The notes below the pieces were generated by a model. That model did not search any database, was not told the origin of the DNA, and saw only the letters and a program-made list of their open reading frames with translations. DNA of 64,000 nucleotides, from positions 1-64,000 of the forward strand of contig NZ_VZRB01000014.1 of the NCBI RefSeq assembly GCF_008806595.1, read 5' to 3'. The translations under genes were made by a program, and so were the position numbers. The DNA comes from Streptomyces luteolifulvus. Lineage in GTDB: Bacteria > Actinomycetota > Actinomycetes > Streptomycetales > Streptomycetaceae. The stretch's first letter is position 1. Every line of letters starts with the position of its first letter. Of the stretch, positions 1 to 6,959 are shown piece by piece.

Positions 1-61
1 GTCTCCCACACATCCGGCCCGACCATCTCCCCGGCCCATTCCCCCTGCATGCTCACAAGAC

Positions 62-89
62 TGGCCCCGGACCACCCGGTCTGGGGCCA
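62..89. terminator. Hairpin terminator downstream of the serine hydrolase
   Basis: A 12-bp stem with one G-T wobble (TGGCCCCGGACC / GGTCTGGGGCCA) and a 4-base loop lies 26 bases past the stop of the minus-strand gene ending at 116. There is no clear U-tract, which is usual for actinobacterial terminators. It could act on either strand. Confidence 0.6.
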
Positions 90-115
90 GAACGCAAAAG
101 ATTTTCAGCAGCCTT

Positions 116-1312
116 CTAGTCCGCGAGCGGGTGATCAGGGGCCAGCACGGCCGCGATCTGTTCGGCGATGGTCTGGGCGTTGTTGCCCGCCGGGGCGTTC
201 GGGCCCTTTGTTGTGGACACCGCGATGGACAGGCGGTGGTGTGGTTCGTACGCCATGATGGCCGCGTAGCCGGAGAAGGACGGGTTCGTCAGCACCCAGC
301 CGTTCTTGACGATGACGCCGACGCCGAAGTGGAACCCCTCGGTCATCGGCAGGCAGACCGTGGCGGGACACGTGTCCGTGGGGTGGCCGAGGCCCACCGT
401 GCCCGGGTTCAGCTGGACGCGGAAGGCGGCCGGGGAGAGCAGTTCGCCCGCGCCGATCCCCTGCCCGGAGCGGGCGAGGTCGCAGATGTCCGTGGTCAGC
501 ACGGCGCCGGGGGCAGTGGTCCAGGACGGGTCCCAGAAGCTGGACTCCTCGTAGATACCGCGTTCGTCGTCGTAGGCGTGCAGGACGGGCTGCGGGATGA
601 GCGCGGTGAACTTGTTCTGCGTGTTGCGCAGACGGAGCGGCCTCGTGATCCGTTGTTCCAGGAGGCGATCGAGGCGGGTGCCGGTGATCTCCTCCAGGGC
701 ACGGCCGAGGAGCACGAAGTTGGCGTGCGAGTAGCTCCAGTTGGTGCCGGGCTCGTACCACAGCGGGTGGCTCGTCGAGATGCCGACGAGTTCCTCGGGG
801 GTCCAGTGCCGCCACGGGTCGGCGTACAGCTTCTGGAGGAAGACCGGGTCGGTGACGTAGTCGTGCAGGCCCGACGTCGAGTCGCCGAGCATGCGCAGGG
901 TGATCTCGTCGGCGTGCGGCAGGTCGGGCAGCCAGCGGGAGACGGGAGCGTCGAGGCTCACCTTGCGTTCCTCGACGAGCTGAAGCAGAACCGTGCCCAG
1001 GTAGGTGATCGCCACCGAGCCGGCGCGGAAGTGCATGGCGGGCGTGGCGGGCACGTCCGTCAAGGACTCCCCGAACGCACCGGTGACGAGTTCGCGCCCG
1101 CCGACATCGACGCGGACCAGAGCGGCCCTGAGGCCGAGGTCCTCCTGGGCCTCGCGGACGATGTCCAGGACCTCGCGGGCCTGGCCCCGCGGCTGCCGGG
1201 TGGTGGTGCACGCCTGGTCGTGGTGCGCGGGGGCGGCGTTCACCGCCGCCGTCTGAAGGGTTGTGGCGACGAGGGCGGCAGCACACAGCACCGCCGTACG
1301 GATGCGCGTCAT
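116..1312 (-). CDS. Secreted serine-hydrolase (class C beta-lactamase fold) protein, probably catalytically inactive
   Basis: The 398-residue protein has a signal peptide (MTRIRT start, cleavage near VNAAPA). Its body follows the beta-lactamase/D-Ala-D-Ala carboxypeptidase family, for example FRAGS and WYEPGTNWSYSHANFVLLG. The start at 1312 is chosen because it opens the signal peptide. The nucleophile motif SxxK reads S99-V-A-I, so the lysine is isoleucine at 102. The YxN motif reads Y194-S-H, and the usual HTG strand reads LTNPSFSG. The fold assignment is good. The loss of all three motifs argues for a non-catalytic or binding role. It is followed by a hairpin terminator. Confidence 0.8.
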   Translation of the reverse strand: MTRIRTAVLCAAALVATTLQTAAVNAAPAHHDQACTTTRQPRGQAREVLDIVREAQEDLGLRAALVRVDVGGRELVTGAFGESLTDVPATPAMHFRAGSVAITYLGTVLLQLVEERKVSLDAPVSRWLPDLPHADEITLRMLGDSTSGLHDYVTDPVFLQKLYADPWRHWTPEELVGISTSHPLWYEPGTNWSYSHANFVLLGRALEEITGTRLDRLLEQRITRPLRLRNTQNKFTALIPQPVLHAYDDERGIYEESSFWDPSWTTAPGAVLTTDICDLARSGQGIGAGELLSPAAFRVQLNPGTVGLGHPTDTCPATVCLPMTEGFHFGVGVIVKNGWVLTNPSFSGYAAIMAYEPHHRLSIAVSTTKGPNAPAGNNAQTIAEQIAAVLAPDHPLAD

Positions 1313-1417
1313 ACGGGCACTATGAGCCGATCTTCGAAAGGGTCCCGGGGACAACACTCCGGGCACCACCGCGCGGGACCCGTACGGCGGACGCCGACCT
1401 GTGTCCGGTCGCAGCTG

Positions 1418-2155
1418 TCAGGCGGGTTGATCCGTCGGCTGTGCGGTGGCCGGGGGAGGCGGGTCGGAGGGGGCGTGCCCGTTGCTGTGAGCCGGGGCGG
1501 TGTGGGTGGCGAAGAGCTGCAGGGAACTGTGCAGGTTCTTCAAGTCGGGTGACACACCGCTGAGTTCGAGGGCGATGGCGGCGGCGAGGTTGTCGCGCAG
1601 TTGATGCTGCTGGACCTGGCAGACGAGCTCCAGGGCCCGGGAGGCGCGGGCGTCGCGCTCGGCGTCCTGGCGCAGATCGCCCAGGGCCTGGATCATCATC
1701 TTCCGTTCCTCGGCACGGTTGCGGAAGAAGAAGAACGACAGCACCTGCGAGAAGATCCCGGATGCCGTGGTGACCACCGCGAGGACCGTGTCGTCCGAGT
1801 GGTAGATGCCCACGAGGATGCCCGCGGTGATGATCAGGTAGCCGAGGACGGCCGCGGCGATCGCCGCGAAGAAGCTGACATCGGCGCGTCGGCCGACTTT
1901 GGTGTAGTACTCCTCCAGCAACGCGGACAGCGCCGCCTGGCTCGGACTCGCAGCCGGAGCGGGGGCGTCGTCCGCGCCGTCCGGGGCCGAAGGGGAGCCA
2001 TCGGCGTCGTGCCCGCGCGACGAAGGCCCGCCGTTCTGCGGCTCGTTGGCCGACTGGCGCGACCGCAGCCGTTCGAGGGCGGACTTCCACGCTTCGCCGC
2101 CGGCCGTGGCCAGGCTGGAGGCCGCGAGCGTGGTGAACGTCACCAATGGGTCCAT
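1418..2155 (-). CDS. Two-TM protein with a TRADD-N-associated membrane domain
   Basis: The 245-residue protein has a low-complexity Gly/Ser/Ala-rich region at about 35-75. Then comes ALLEEYYTKVGRRADVSFF, a TM helix (AAIAAAVLGYLIITAGIL), a second TM helix ending in LSFFFFRNRAEERKMM, a charged helical segment and a Pro/Ala/Thr-rich tail. This layout matches the family called TRADD-N-associated membrane domain. That family is known mainly from cyanobacteria and actinobacteria, often beside NTPase conflict or signalling proteins; no such partner is seen here. ATG 2155 has GGGGGA just upstream; an in-frame GTG at 2188 is less likely. Biochemical role unknown. Confidence 0.6.
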   Translation of the reverse strand: MDPLVTFTTLAASSLATAGGEAWKSALERLRSRQSANEPQNGGPSSRGHDADGSPSAPDGADDAPAPAASPSQAALSALLEEYYTKVGRRADVSFFAAIAAAVLGYLIITAGILVGIYHSDDTVLAVVTTASGIFSQVLSFFFFRNRAEERKMMIQALGDLRQDAERDARASRALELVCQVQQHQLRDNLAAAIALELSGVSPDLKNLHSSLQLFATHTAPAHSNGHAPSDPPPPATAQPTDQPA

Positions 2156-2305
2156 GGCATCCCCCGGGGTGCTGAGTTGCCGGGACACTAGTGGTTGACC
2201 GGGGCTCAGGGACGACGAAGACCGGAAGCGACCGAAGTTGTCGGCCTATTGATCGGCTGGGCTCCCGGGCGTTCCCCCGGCCAGGGAAGCGCGGTGCCGC
2301 ACGTC

Positions 2306-2350
2306 ACGGCGACGCGAGCAGCCGAAAGCCGGTTCTGCTCGCGTCGCCGT
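2306..2350 (-). terminator. Perfect 16-bp hairpin terminator
   Basis: ACGGCGACGCGAGCAG (2306-2321) pairs perfectly with CTGCTCGCGTCGCCGT (2335-2350) across a 13-base loop. It begins 11 bases past the stop of the minus-strand gene ending at 2362, so it most likely terminates that transcript before the membrane-protein gene. Confidence 0.8.
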
Positions 2351-2361
2351 AACGCATTGTC

Positions 2362-2688
2362 CTACGCGGTTGTCGGCGCCGCCTGCTGCACGACCTCGAA
2401 GGACCACAGCGTGGACCCGCTCGCCGCCGGCTTGGGGCGTTCGCCCTGCGCGTCGCCACCCTGGTGGGCCGCCTTCATGGGGCCCTCCATCCAGGTCTGG
2501 AAGGACTCCTCGTCACGCCAGCGTGTGTAGACGAGGTAGCTGTCGGTGCCCTCCACGGGACGGAGCAGTTCGAACCACTCGAACCCGTCGGAGCTCTCGA
2601 CGGCATGGGCACGGGAGGCGAAGCGCTTCTCCAGCGTCTCCCGCTGTTCGGCGGGGACGGTCAGTACATTGATCTTGACTACGCTCAT
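2362..2688 (-). CDS. MhuD/IsdG-like heme-degrading monooxygenase (ABM fold)
   Basis: The 108-residue protein is colinear with mycobacterial MhuD: VKINVLTVP at the N-terminus, KRFASRAHAVE, then GFEWFELLRPV. Counting from ATG 2688, the residues aligning with the MhuD catalytic set fall at the same numbers: Asn7, Trp66 and heme-ligand His75. Known relatives cleave heme oxidatively and release iron. The start at 2688 fits that spacing, so the in-frame codon at 2706 is rejected. It is cytoplasmic with no TM or signal. The locus is monocistronic, with a strong hairpin after it. Confidence 0.85.
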   Translation of the reverse strand: MSVVKINVLTVPAEQRETLEKRFASRAHAVESSDGFEWFELLRPVEGTDSYLVYTRWRDEESFQTWMEGPMKAAHQGGDAQGERPKPAASGSTLWSFEVVQQAAPTTA

Positions 2689-2746
2689 GCCTCCATCCTG
2701 CCGCACGGCGGCCGGCAGATGAGGAGCGGCTCGTACGTTGCGCGCC

Positions 2747-3146
2747 TCAGGCGATGGTCGGGAGGCTGGACGTCATGGCGATGTCTGTGCCGGAGGTCGG
2801 GGCCGCGGTACGAGCTGTGCCACTGCCGCTGATCCGCACCGGCAGCGGGAGGATGCGCTCCCAGGGGGCCAGCCGGAACCCGCTCGGCCGTACGACGAAC
2901 TCGGTGGGCCAGGAAAGGCTCTTGAACCCTTTGGCGAACTTGAGCGCAAGCGTGGGCAGCCGCAGTTTGATCTGCGGTACCGCCGCGTCGCGGAGGACGG
3001 AGAGCTTGCTGTTGAGTTCGTCGTCCGAAATAGCGGCGGTAGCTCTCCCGGACCCAGTACTCGGCTGCCACATACTCGAAGGTGGTCGGAGGGTCGCTGC
3101 GCACGGGCAGCCCGAGACACTGGTCGCTCCCCAGGAAATTGACCAT
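2747..3146 (-). pseudogene. Frameshifted gene of unknown function
   Basis: The N-terminal part is read from ATG 3146 (MVNFLGSDQCLGLPVRSD to YWVRESYRRY). The rest is read one frame over (SDDELNSKLSVLRDAAVPQ to the end). Removing one base from the run aaa at 3028-3030 (TTT on the coding strand) joins the halves into one protein of about 130 residues, reading RESYRRYSDDELNSKLS. This is either a real frameshift or a homopolymer consensus error. No domain recognised. Confidence 0.55.
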
Positions 3147-3316
3147 CAATCAGACCCATCTCTGCGGCATGGATCCGGGACCCATGGACGGTCATGCGGA
3201 GGTCTGAACCTTTTGAGTGGGAATGTAGGGCAGCAGTCAAGCAACGCACCACACGCTACCGGTGGATTTCACCCGAAGGCGGTAGCCACGGACGCCCGCA
3301 GGGCTCTGCGCTGGGC

Positions 3317-4003
3317 TCAGGCGTCCGTATCGAGGGCGATCTTCGACAGGAGGGCGGCGAGTTCCGTCGGCTTCGACAGGAACGGCGAGTGACTGCTCTC
3401 GATCCGGTGGACCGCGCCGGACCTTTCCGCCATCGCCTGCTGGCTGTTGGCGGGCAGGGCCTGGTCGTCCTCGCAGATGATGTACGTCGACGGGACGGTG
3501 TGCCACCCCGCCTCGGTCAGCGCGTCGCTGAAGGACCTCGTGCTCTGCGGCAGCAGCCGCTGGACGGCCGCCTCGGCCTCGGGGAGAGGCACGTCGCCGT
3601 AGAACAGTGCGACAGGATTGTCCGGTACGGCCTCGAACTCGTCCGGCTGCGGCGGGACGGGCGCGCCGTAGAACCCCAGGAGGCTGTCGCCGACGTCGAG
3701 TTGGAAAGATGCCAGATAGATGATGCGGGACACGTTCCCCGCCTTGGCCACGGCCTGGGTGACCGGTATGCCGCCGTAGGAGTGCGCGACGACCACGGCC
3801 GGGCCGTCGATCAACTCCAGTTCTGCGAGCACCGCCTGTGCGTCGTCCTGCATGCCGGCCCGTCCGCCGGCGCTCGGCAGGTCGATCGCCCGAACCCGCC
3901 ATCCGTCGGTGTGCAGCACTGCCGTCAGCTTCTCCCAGCACCATGCGCCGTGCCATGCCCCGTGCACCAGGAGCAGAGTCGGACGGGCAATTCCATCAGT
4001 CAC
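3317..4003 (-). CDS. Alpha/beta hydrolase
   Basis: The 228-residue cytoplasmic protein belongs to the AB_hydrolase_6 type, which includes plant methyl-esterase and hydroxynitrile-lyase relatives. The oxyanion motif is HGAWHGAWCW (14-23). The nucleophile elbow AHSYGG places Ser75 as nucleophile. The acid is probably in ICEDDQA and the His in SSHSPF near the C-terminus, so the triad looks intact. Substrate unknown. A promoter with an internal inverted repeat lies upstream and a TetR regulator gene is the next gene upstream, so the pair probably forms a regulated unit. Confidence 0.85.
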   Translation of the reverse strand: MTDGIARPTLLLVHGAWHGAWCWEKLTAVLHTDGWRVRAIDLPSAGGRAGMQDDAQAVLAELELIDGPAVVVAHSYGGIPVTQAVAKAGNVSRIIYLASFQLDVGDSLLGFYGAPVPPQPDEFEAVPDNPVALFYGDVPLPEAEAAVQRLLPQSTRSFSDALTEAGWHTVPSTYIICEDDQALPANSQQAMAERSGAVHRIESSHSPFLSKPTELAALLSKIALDTDA

Positions 4004-4063
4004 GAAAGATCCCCTTCTGTCAGTCAGAGACAGGTCGTGCGCTGTTCAGCGCTCAGTGGGGAC

Positions 4064-4092
4064 CCTAGAGGTTCATCGGACACACTGTCCAA
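4064..4092 (-). promoter_or_regulatory. Promoter with TetR-type operator for the alpha/beta hydrolase
   Basis: On the minus strand, a -35 TTGGAC (4087-4092) and a -10 TCTAGG (4064-4069) are 17 bases apart. The inverted repeat GGACA-CAC-TGTCC (4078-4090) overlaps the -35 and the spacer, and another TGTCC half-site lies at 4098-4102. The position suits repression by the neighbouring TetR protein. That link is inferred. Confidence 0.5.
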
Positions 4093-4192
4093 CGTAATGT
4101 CCAAGGATGGAGGCGCGCCTGGTCCAGGCCTGCCCTGTTTCCCTGTTTCCTGTTTCAGGCGGTACGTGGTGTGGATGGGGTCTCGGCGCCGA

Positions 4193-4831
4193 TCAGCCGG
4201 CAGCCGCTTCCGGGGCACGGCGGAACACGCCGTACCAGTAGCCCGTCGCCAGCTCGCGGGCGACCGCGGTGTCGTCCGCGTCGCTGCCGGACACCTGCTG
4301 GGCGATGACCTGAGCGCCGCCCTGGACGATGACCCTGGCGGCGAGCTCGGGGTCGATGTCCGCGGGGGTCCGGCCGGCCTGCTGCTCCTCCTTCAGCACC
4401 GTCACCACGTGGTCGATGAATCGGCCCTGATCCGCCGTCCATGCCTCCCGGACCGCGGGGTCGTAGGCGGCGACCTCGTTGATCGCAGACAGGAGTGCGG
4501 CGTGCTCGCGGTAGTGGGCCAGGATGAGCTCGTAGGTACGAGCCAGGCCGTCGAGCCCGCCGTCCGGATCGCTGGGCCACCACGAGGAGGCGATGGCGTG
4601 ACTCTCCGTCTTGAGCGAGCCGCTCAGCCGGAGCAGGACATCCACCTTGTCGCGGAAGTACAGATAGAACGTGGACCGCGAGATGCCCGCGGCGTTGGCG
4701 ATCTGCTCCACGCTCAGCTCGGTGTACGTCACACCACCGCGCAGTAGCTCCTCGATCACGGACAGGATCCGCGTCTCGAGTGCGGACCGCCGGTCAGCGG
4801 CGCTGGAGCGTCGTCGGGTGGTGGAAGGCAT
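4193..4831 (-). CDS. TetR/AcrR family transcriptional regulator
   Basis: The 212-residue protein has an N-terminal HTH at about 20-66: ILSVIEELL, then the recognition region VEQIANAAGISRSTFYLYFRD. A helical ligand-binding domain follows and ends GYWYGVFRRAPE. ATG 4831 lies 9 bases after the stop of the DUF6629 gene. The likely target is the operator at 4078-4090, between it and the alpha/beta hydrolase, in the usual arrangement for a local ligand-responsive repressor. Ligand unknown. Confidence 0.88.
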   Translation of the reverse strand: MPSTTRRRSSAADRRSALETRILSVIEELLRGGVTYTELSVEQIANAAGISRSTFYLYFRDKVDVLLRLSGSLKTESHAIASSWWPSDPDGGLDGLARTYELILAHYREHAALLSAINEVAAYDPAVREAWTADQGRFIDHVVTVLKEEQQAGRTPADIDPELAARVIVQGGAQVIAQQVSGSDADDTAVARELATGYWYGVFRRAPEAAAG

Positions 4832-4840
4832 GGGCTCATT

Positions 4841-5485
4841 CTAAGGAGCCGACGGTACCCGCTCCCGCTCCCGGGCTCGGGCTCGCGCTCGGACCCAGCC
4901 GAGCAGGATCACCGAGCACACCGCAGCGAACGCGCACCATGTCGAGACGAACTCCAGTCGCCACAGCGTCCAGCAGACCAGTGCGCCCACGGCGACCAGA
5001 ATCCCCAGCACCAGCAGCCGTCGGTCCCCGGACAGCAGCAAAGAGCCGATGGTGGCGAGGAGGTAGCCCGCGACGAGCACAGGTGGGTGGGGAACGTCGA
5101 GCGCGTAGCCGACCGTACGGCCGCGGATCTCCGCCGTGACCGGGCCGGCGGCAAGGGCGTGGGCGAGCACCGCGGCAGTCGCGGCTCCGGCCGCGAGCGG
5201 GAGGATCAGGCGGGGTCGGGCCTGTGGCGGGGCGGCACTCCATGTTGCCGCGGGCACCCAAACGGCCAGCAGGGGCAAAGCGATGACGGCCCAGACAACG
5301 GTGGCAGGTCCTCGACCGCCCCCCGAGTCCCAGACCGCCGACTCGACGATCTGGTGTGCCCCGAGCAGCAACGGCAGTGCGGCGAGCGGCAGATCCCACC
5401 GACTGGGCGCCCGCGCCACGCAGGCCACTCCGACGGTGGTGATACCGGCGCCCGCTATGAGATCGGCCGTCGCACTCCAGCACAT
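4841..5485 (-). CDS. DUF6629 family integral membrane protein
   Basis: The 214-residue protein starts MCWSATADLIAG, the conserved opening of a streptomycete membrane family annotated DUF6629. It has about seven hydrophobic helices, a conserved LLLGAHQIVESAVW segment and LEFVSTWCAFAAVCSV near the C-terminus, ending in an Arg-rich tail. The start at 5485 is chosen for the family N-terminus and for GGTGG just upstream; longer upstream reading in this frame lacks family features. It lies directly upstream of the TetR gene and may be cotranscribed. Function unknown. Confidence 0.8.
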   Translation of the reverse strand: MCWSATADLIAGAGITTVGVACVARAPSRWDLPLAALPLLLGAHQIVESAVWDSGGGRGPATVVWAVIALPLLAVWVPAATWSAAPPQARPRLILPLAAGAATAAVLAHALAAGPVTAEIRGRTVGYALDVPHPPVLVAGYLLATIGSLLLSGDRRLLVLGILVAVGALVCWTLWRLEFVSTWCAFAAVCSVILLGWVRARARARERERVPSAP

Positions 5486-5708
5486 CACGCCACCATGGGG
5501 TCGACTGTTGTGTCCATCCGCCTTGTGCGTACGGCAGCCCGTCCATCTGTTCTGTATCGCGTTCACCGGCCCGGCGACAAGGCCCGCCCGCTCCGCCATC
5601 GCCCCGACGATCAGATACTCGTGATCGCCTGGGCACCGCCCCCGACTGCTCTCGCCCCGCCCCGGTCGAGGGGGGAGGATGGGTGTGAGCGACCGAGGGA
5701 GGCCCGCC

Positions 5709-5885
5709 ATGACGACCGGAGCCTCGGAGTACGACTCCATGCTGTACTCCCACACCCCCTCCCAGGCCGAGGGCGAACGCGACGAACCGGCCGAGACTGC
5801 GGCCATGGAGCAGCACCCGGATGTCCCCAGGACCGAGCCGTCCCAGGCGGAGGGAGAGCGGGTGGACGACAACCGGACCCCATAA
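5709..5885 (+). CDS. Small acidic disordered protein with PSQAEGER repeats
   Basis: A 58-residue protein with no TM or signal. The motif PSQAEGER occurs twice (HTPSQAEGERDEP and TEPSQAEGERVDD) in an acidic, Pro/Glu-rich chain expected to be disordered. The motif recurs in small streptomycete proteins of unknown function. GGGAGG six bases before ATG 5709 is an excellent ribosome-binding site, which is the main reason to trust so short a gene. It is divergent from DUF6629. Confidence 0.6.
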   Translation: MTTGASEYDSMLYSHTPSQAEGERDEPAETAAMEQHPDVPRTEPSQAEGERVDDNRTP

Positions 5886-5954
5886 CCGGCGCTGGCGATC
5901 CCGCCGCGGACCAGGTACACGGATCAGCGAGTGACAACACCACCCCGCGGCGTA

Positions 5955-6212
5955 TCAGTGGTGGTGGCCGTGCCGGCCGAGGGACTCCACGGGGGTCGCG
6001 CCGGGGCGGGTCCACTGCGGCACGGGGCGGCTGGTCGGGCCCCAGGTGTCGTTCCCGTCCGCGTCCGAGCGCCAGGACCAGCACGGGCTGCCCCCCTCCG
6101 GCCAGCCCTGGGGGTTGTCCTCCCACGCCTCGCCGCGGCCGTAGGGCGTCATGTCGAGCAGGCCGAGAGACCCGTTGACCCGCTCGTTGCCACGGCCTGT
6201 CGTGGAGGGCAT
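5955..6212 (-). CDS. Hypothetical Trp-rich small protein
   Basis: An 85-residue protein from ATG 6212 with AGGAAG just upstream. It is rich in Trp, Gly and Pro (AWEDNPQGWPEGG, PCWSWRSDADGNDTWG) and ends HGHHH. No signal peptide or TM helix is apparent and I recognise no family. It is divergent from the GntR operon, and the 6221-6238 inverted repeat abuts its ribosome-binding site, so the same regulator could control it. Confidence 0.45.
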   Translation of the reverse strand: MPSTTGRGNERVNGSLGLLDMTPYGRGEAWEDNPQGWPEGGSPCWSWRSDADGNDTWGPTSRPVPQWTRPGATPVESLGRHGHHH

Positions 6213-6220
6213 TGACTTCC

Positions 6221-6259
6221 TCAACCCGTGTTGGTTGAGTGGCTCATCCACTGAGCCAC
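6221..6259. promoter_or_regulatory. Two adjacent inverted repeats, candidate GntR operators
   Basis: TCAACC-cgtgtt-GGTTGA (6221-6238) is followed directly by GTGGCTCA-tccac-TGAGCCAC (6239-6259). Both are perfect and sit between the divergent gene at 6212 and the GntR start at 6273. Such a position suits autoregulatory GntR sites; the second could also fold as an RNA hairpin before the gntR ribosome-binding site. Confidence 0.5.
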
Positions 6260-6272
6260 CGGGGAGGACGGC

Positions 6273-6959
6273 GTGGAGGCACTGCCCCGCGAAACCATCG
6301 TCGACGTGCTGGAGAGCCGGCTGCGTGAGGACATCCTCACCGGACGGCACCCGGCCGGAAGCTATCTGCCACCGGAGCGGAGGCTCGCCGACGGCTACGG
6401 CGTCACCCGTACGACCCTCAAGCACGCCTTCGGCCGCCTGGTGCAGGCCGGACTGCTGGAGACCCGGCACGGCGTCGGCACCCGGGTGCGTGACTATCTG
6501 CGGCTCGGCGGAGCCGATCTGCTGCCGATGCTGGTCCGGCACAGCCCCGACTGGATCGGCGAGATCTTCGAAGTGCGGCGCAGCATCGGCGCGTTGATCG
6601 CCGAGCGCGCAGCGGCCCGGGCGAGCGACGGACAACGCGCCGAGCTGCGCGGCCTGCTGACCGCCGTGGGGGAGGCGGAGGGCGGCGACGCCGTACAGCT
6701 CGCGGACATCGAGGTGCACCGGGCCCTGGCCCACGCCACCGGCAACCGCGTCTACGTCCTGCTGACCAACACGCTCTTCAACGCCTATCTGCCGGTGCGC
6801 GCCGCACTCAGGGGCCCGTTCACGGACGCCTCCGCGGCCCACGAGCGCCTGAGGCCGGTCGTGGACGCGGTCACCGCCGGCGACGAGGCCGGCGCCCGCC
6901 GCGCGGCCGAGGAGTATCTGACGGTGACCGAACGGATCATGCTGGAGGGTCTTGCATGA
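6273..6959 (+). CDS. GntR family regulator, FadR-type (FCD domain)
   Basis: A 228-residue protein. The winged HTH occupies about 5-72 (LREDILTGRHPAGSYLPPERRLADGYGVTRTTLKHAF, then GLLETRHGVGTRV). The C-terminal all-helical FCD-type effector domain (about 95-220) keeps FEVRRSIGALIAERAA and an IEVHRALAHATGN metal/ligand segment. Start GTG 6273 has GGGGAGG upstream. Its stop overlaps the next ATG by four bases, so it heads a coupled three-gene operon. FCD regulators usually sense organic acids or fatty-acid derivatives. Confidence 0.88.
   Translation: MEALPRETIVDVLESRLREDILTGRHPAGSYLPPERRLADGYGVTRTTLKHAFGRLVQAGLLETRHGVGTRVRDYLRLGGADLLPMLVRHSPDWIGEIFEVRRSIGALIAERAAARASDGQRAELRGLLTAVGEAEGGDAVQLADIEVHRALAHATGNRVYVLLTNTLFNAYLPVRAALRGPFTDASAAHERLRPVVDAVTAGDEAGARRAAEEYLTVTERIMLEGLA

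Noticed and set aside
131..1552. Long open frames antisense to real genes (also 12339-14639, 15939-18479 and 18419-21535)
   Set aside because: High GC keeps antisense frames open. These read as Arg/Gly/Val/Asp-rich shadows of well-supported genes, without domains or ribosome-binding sites.
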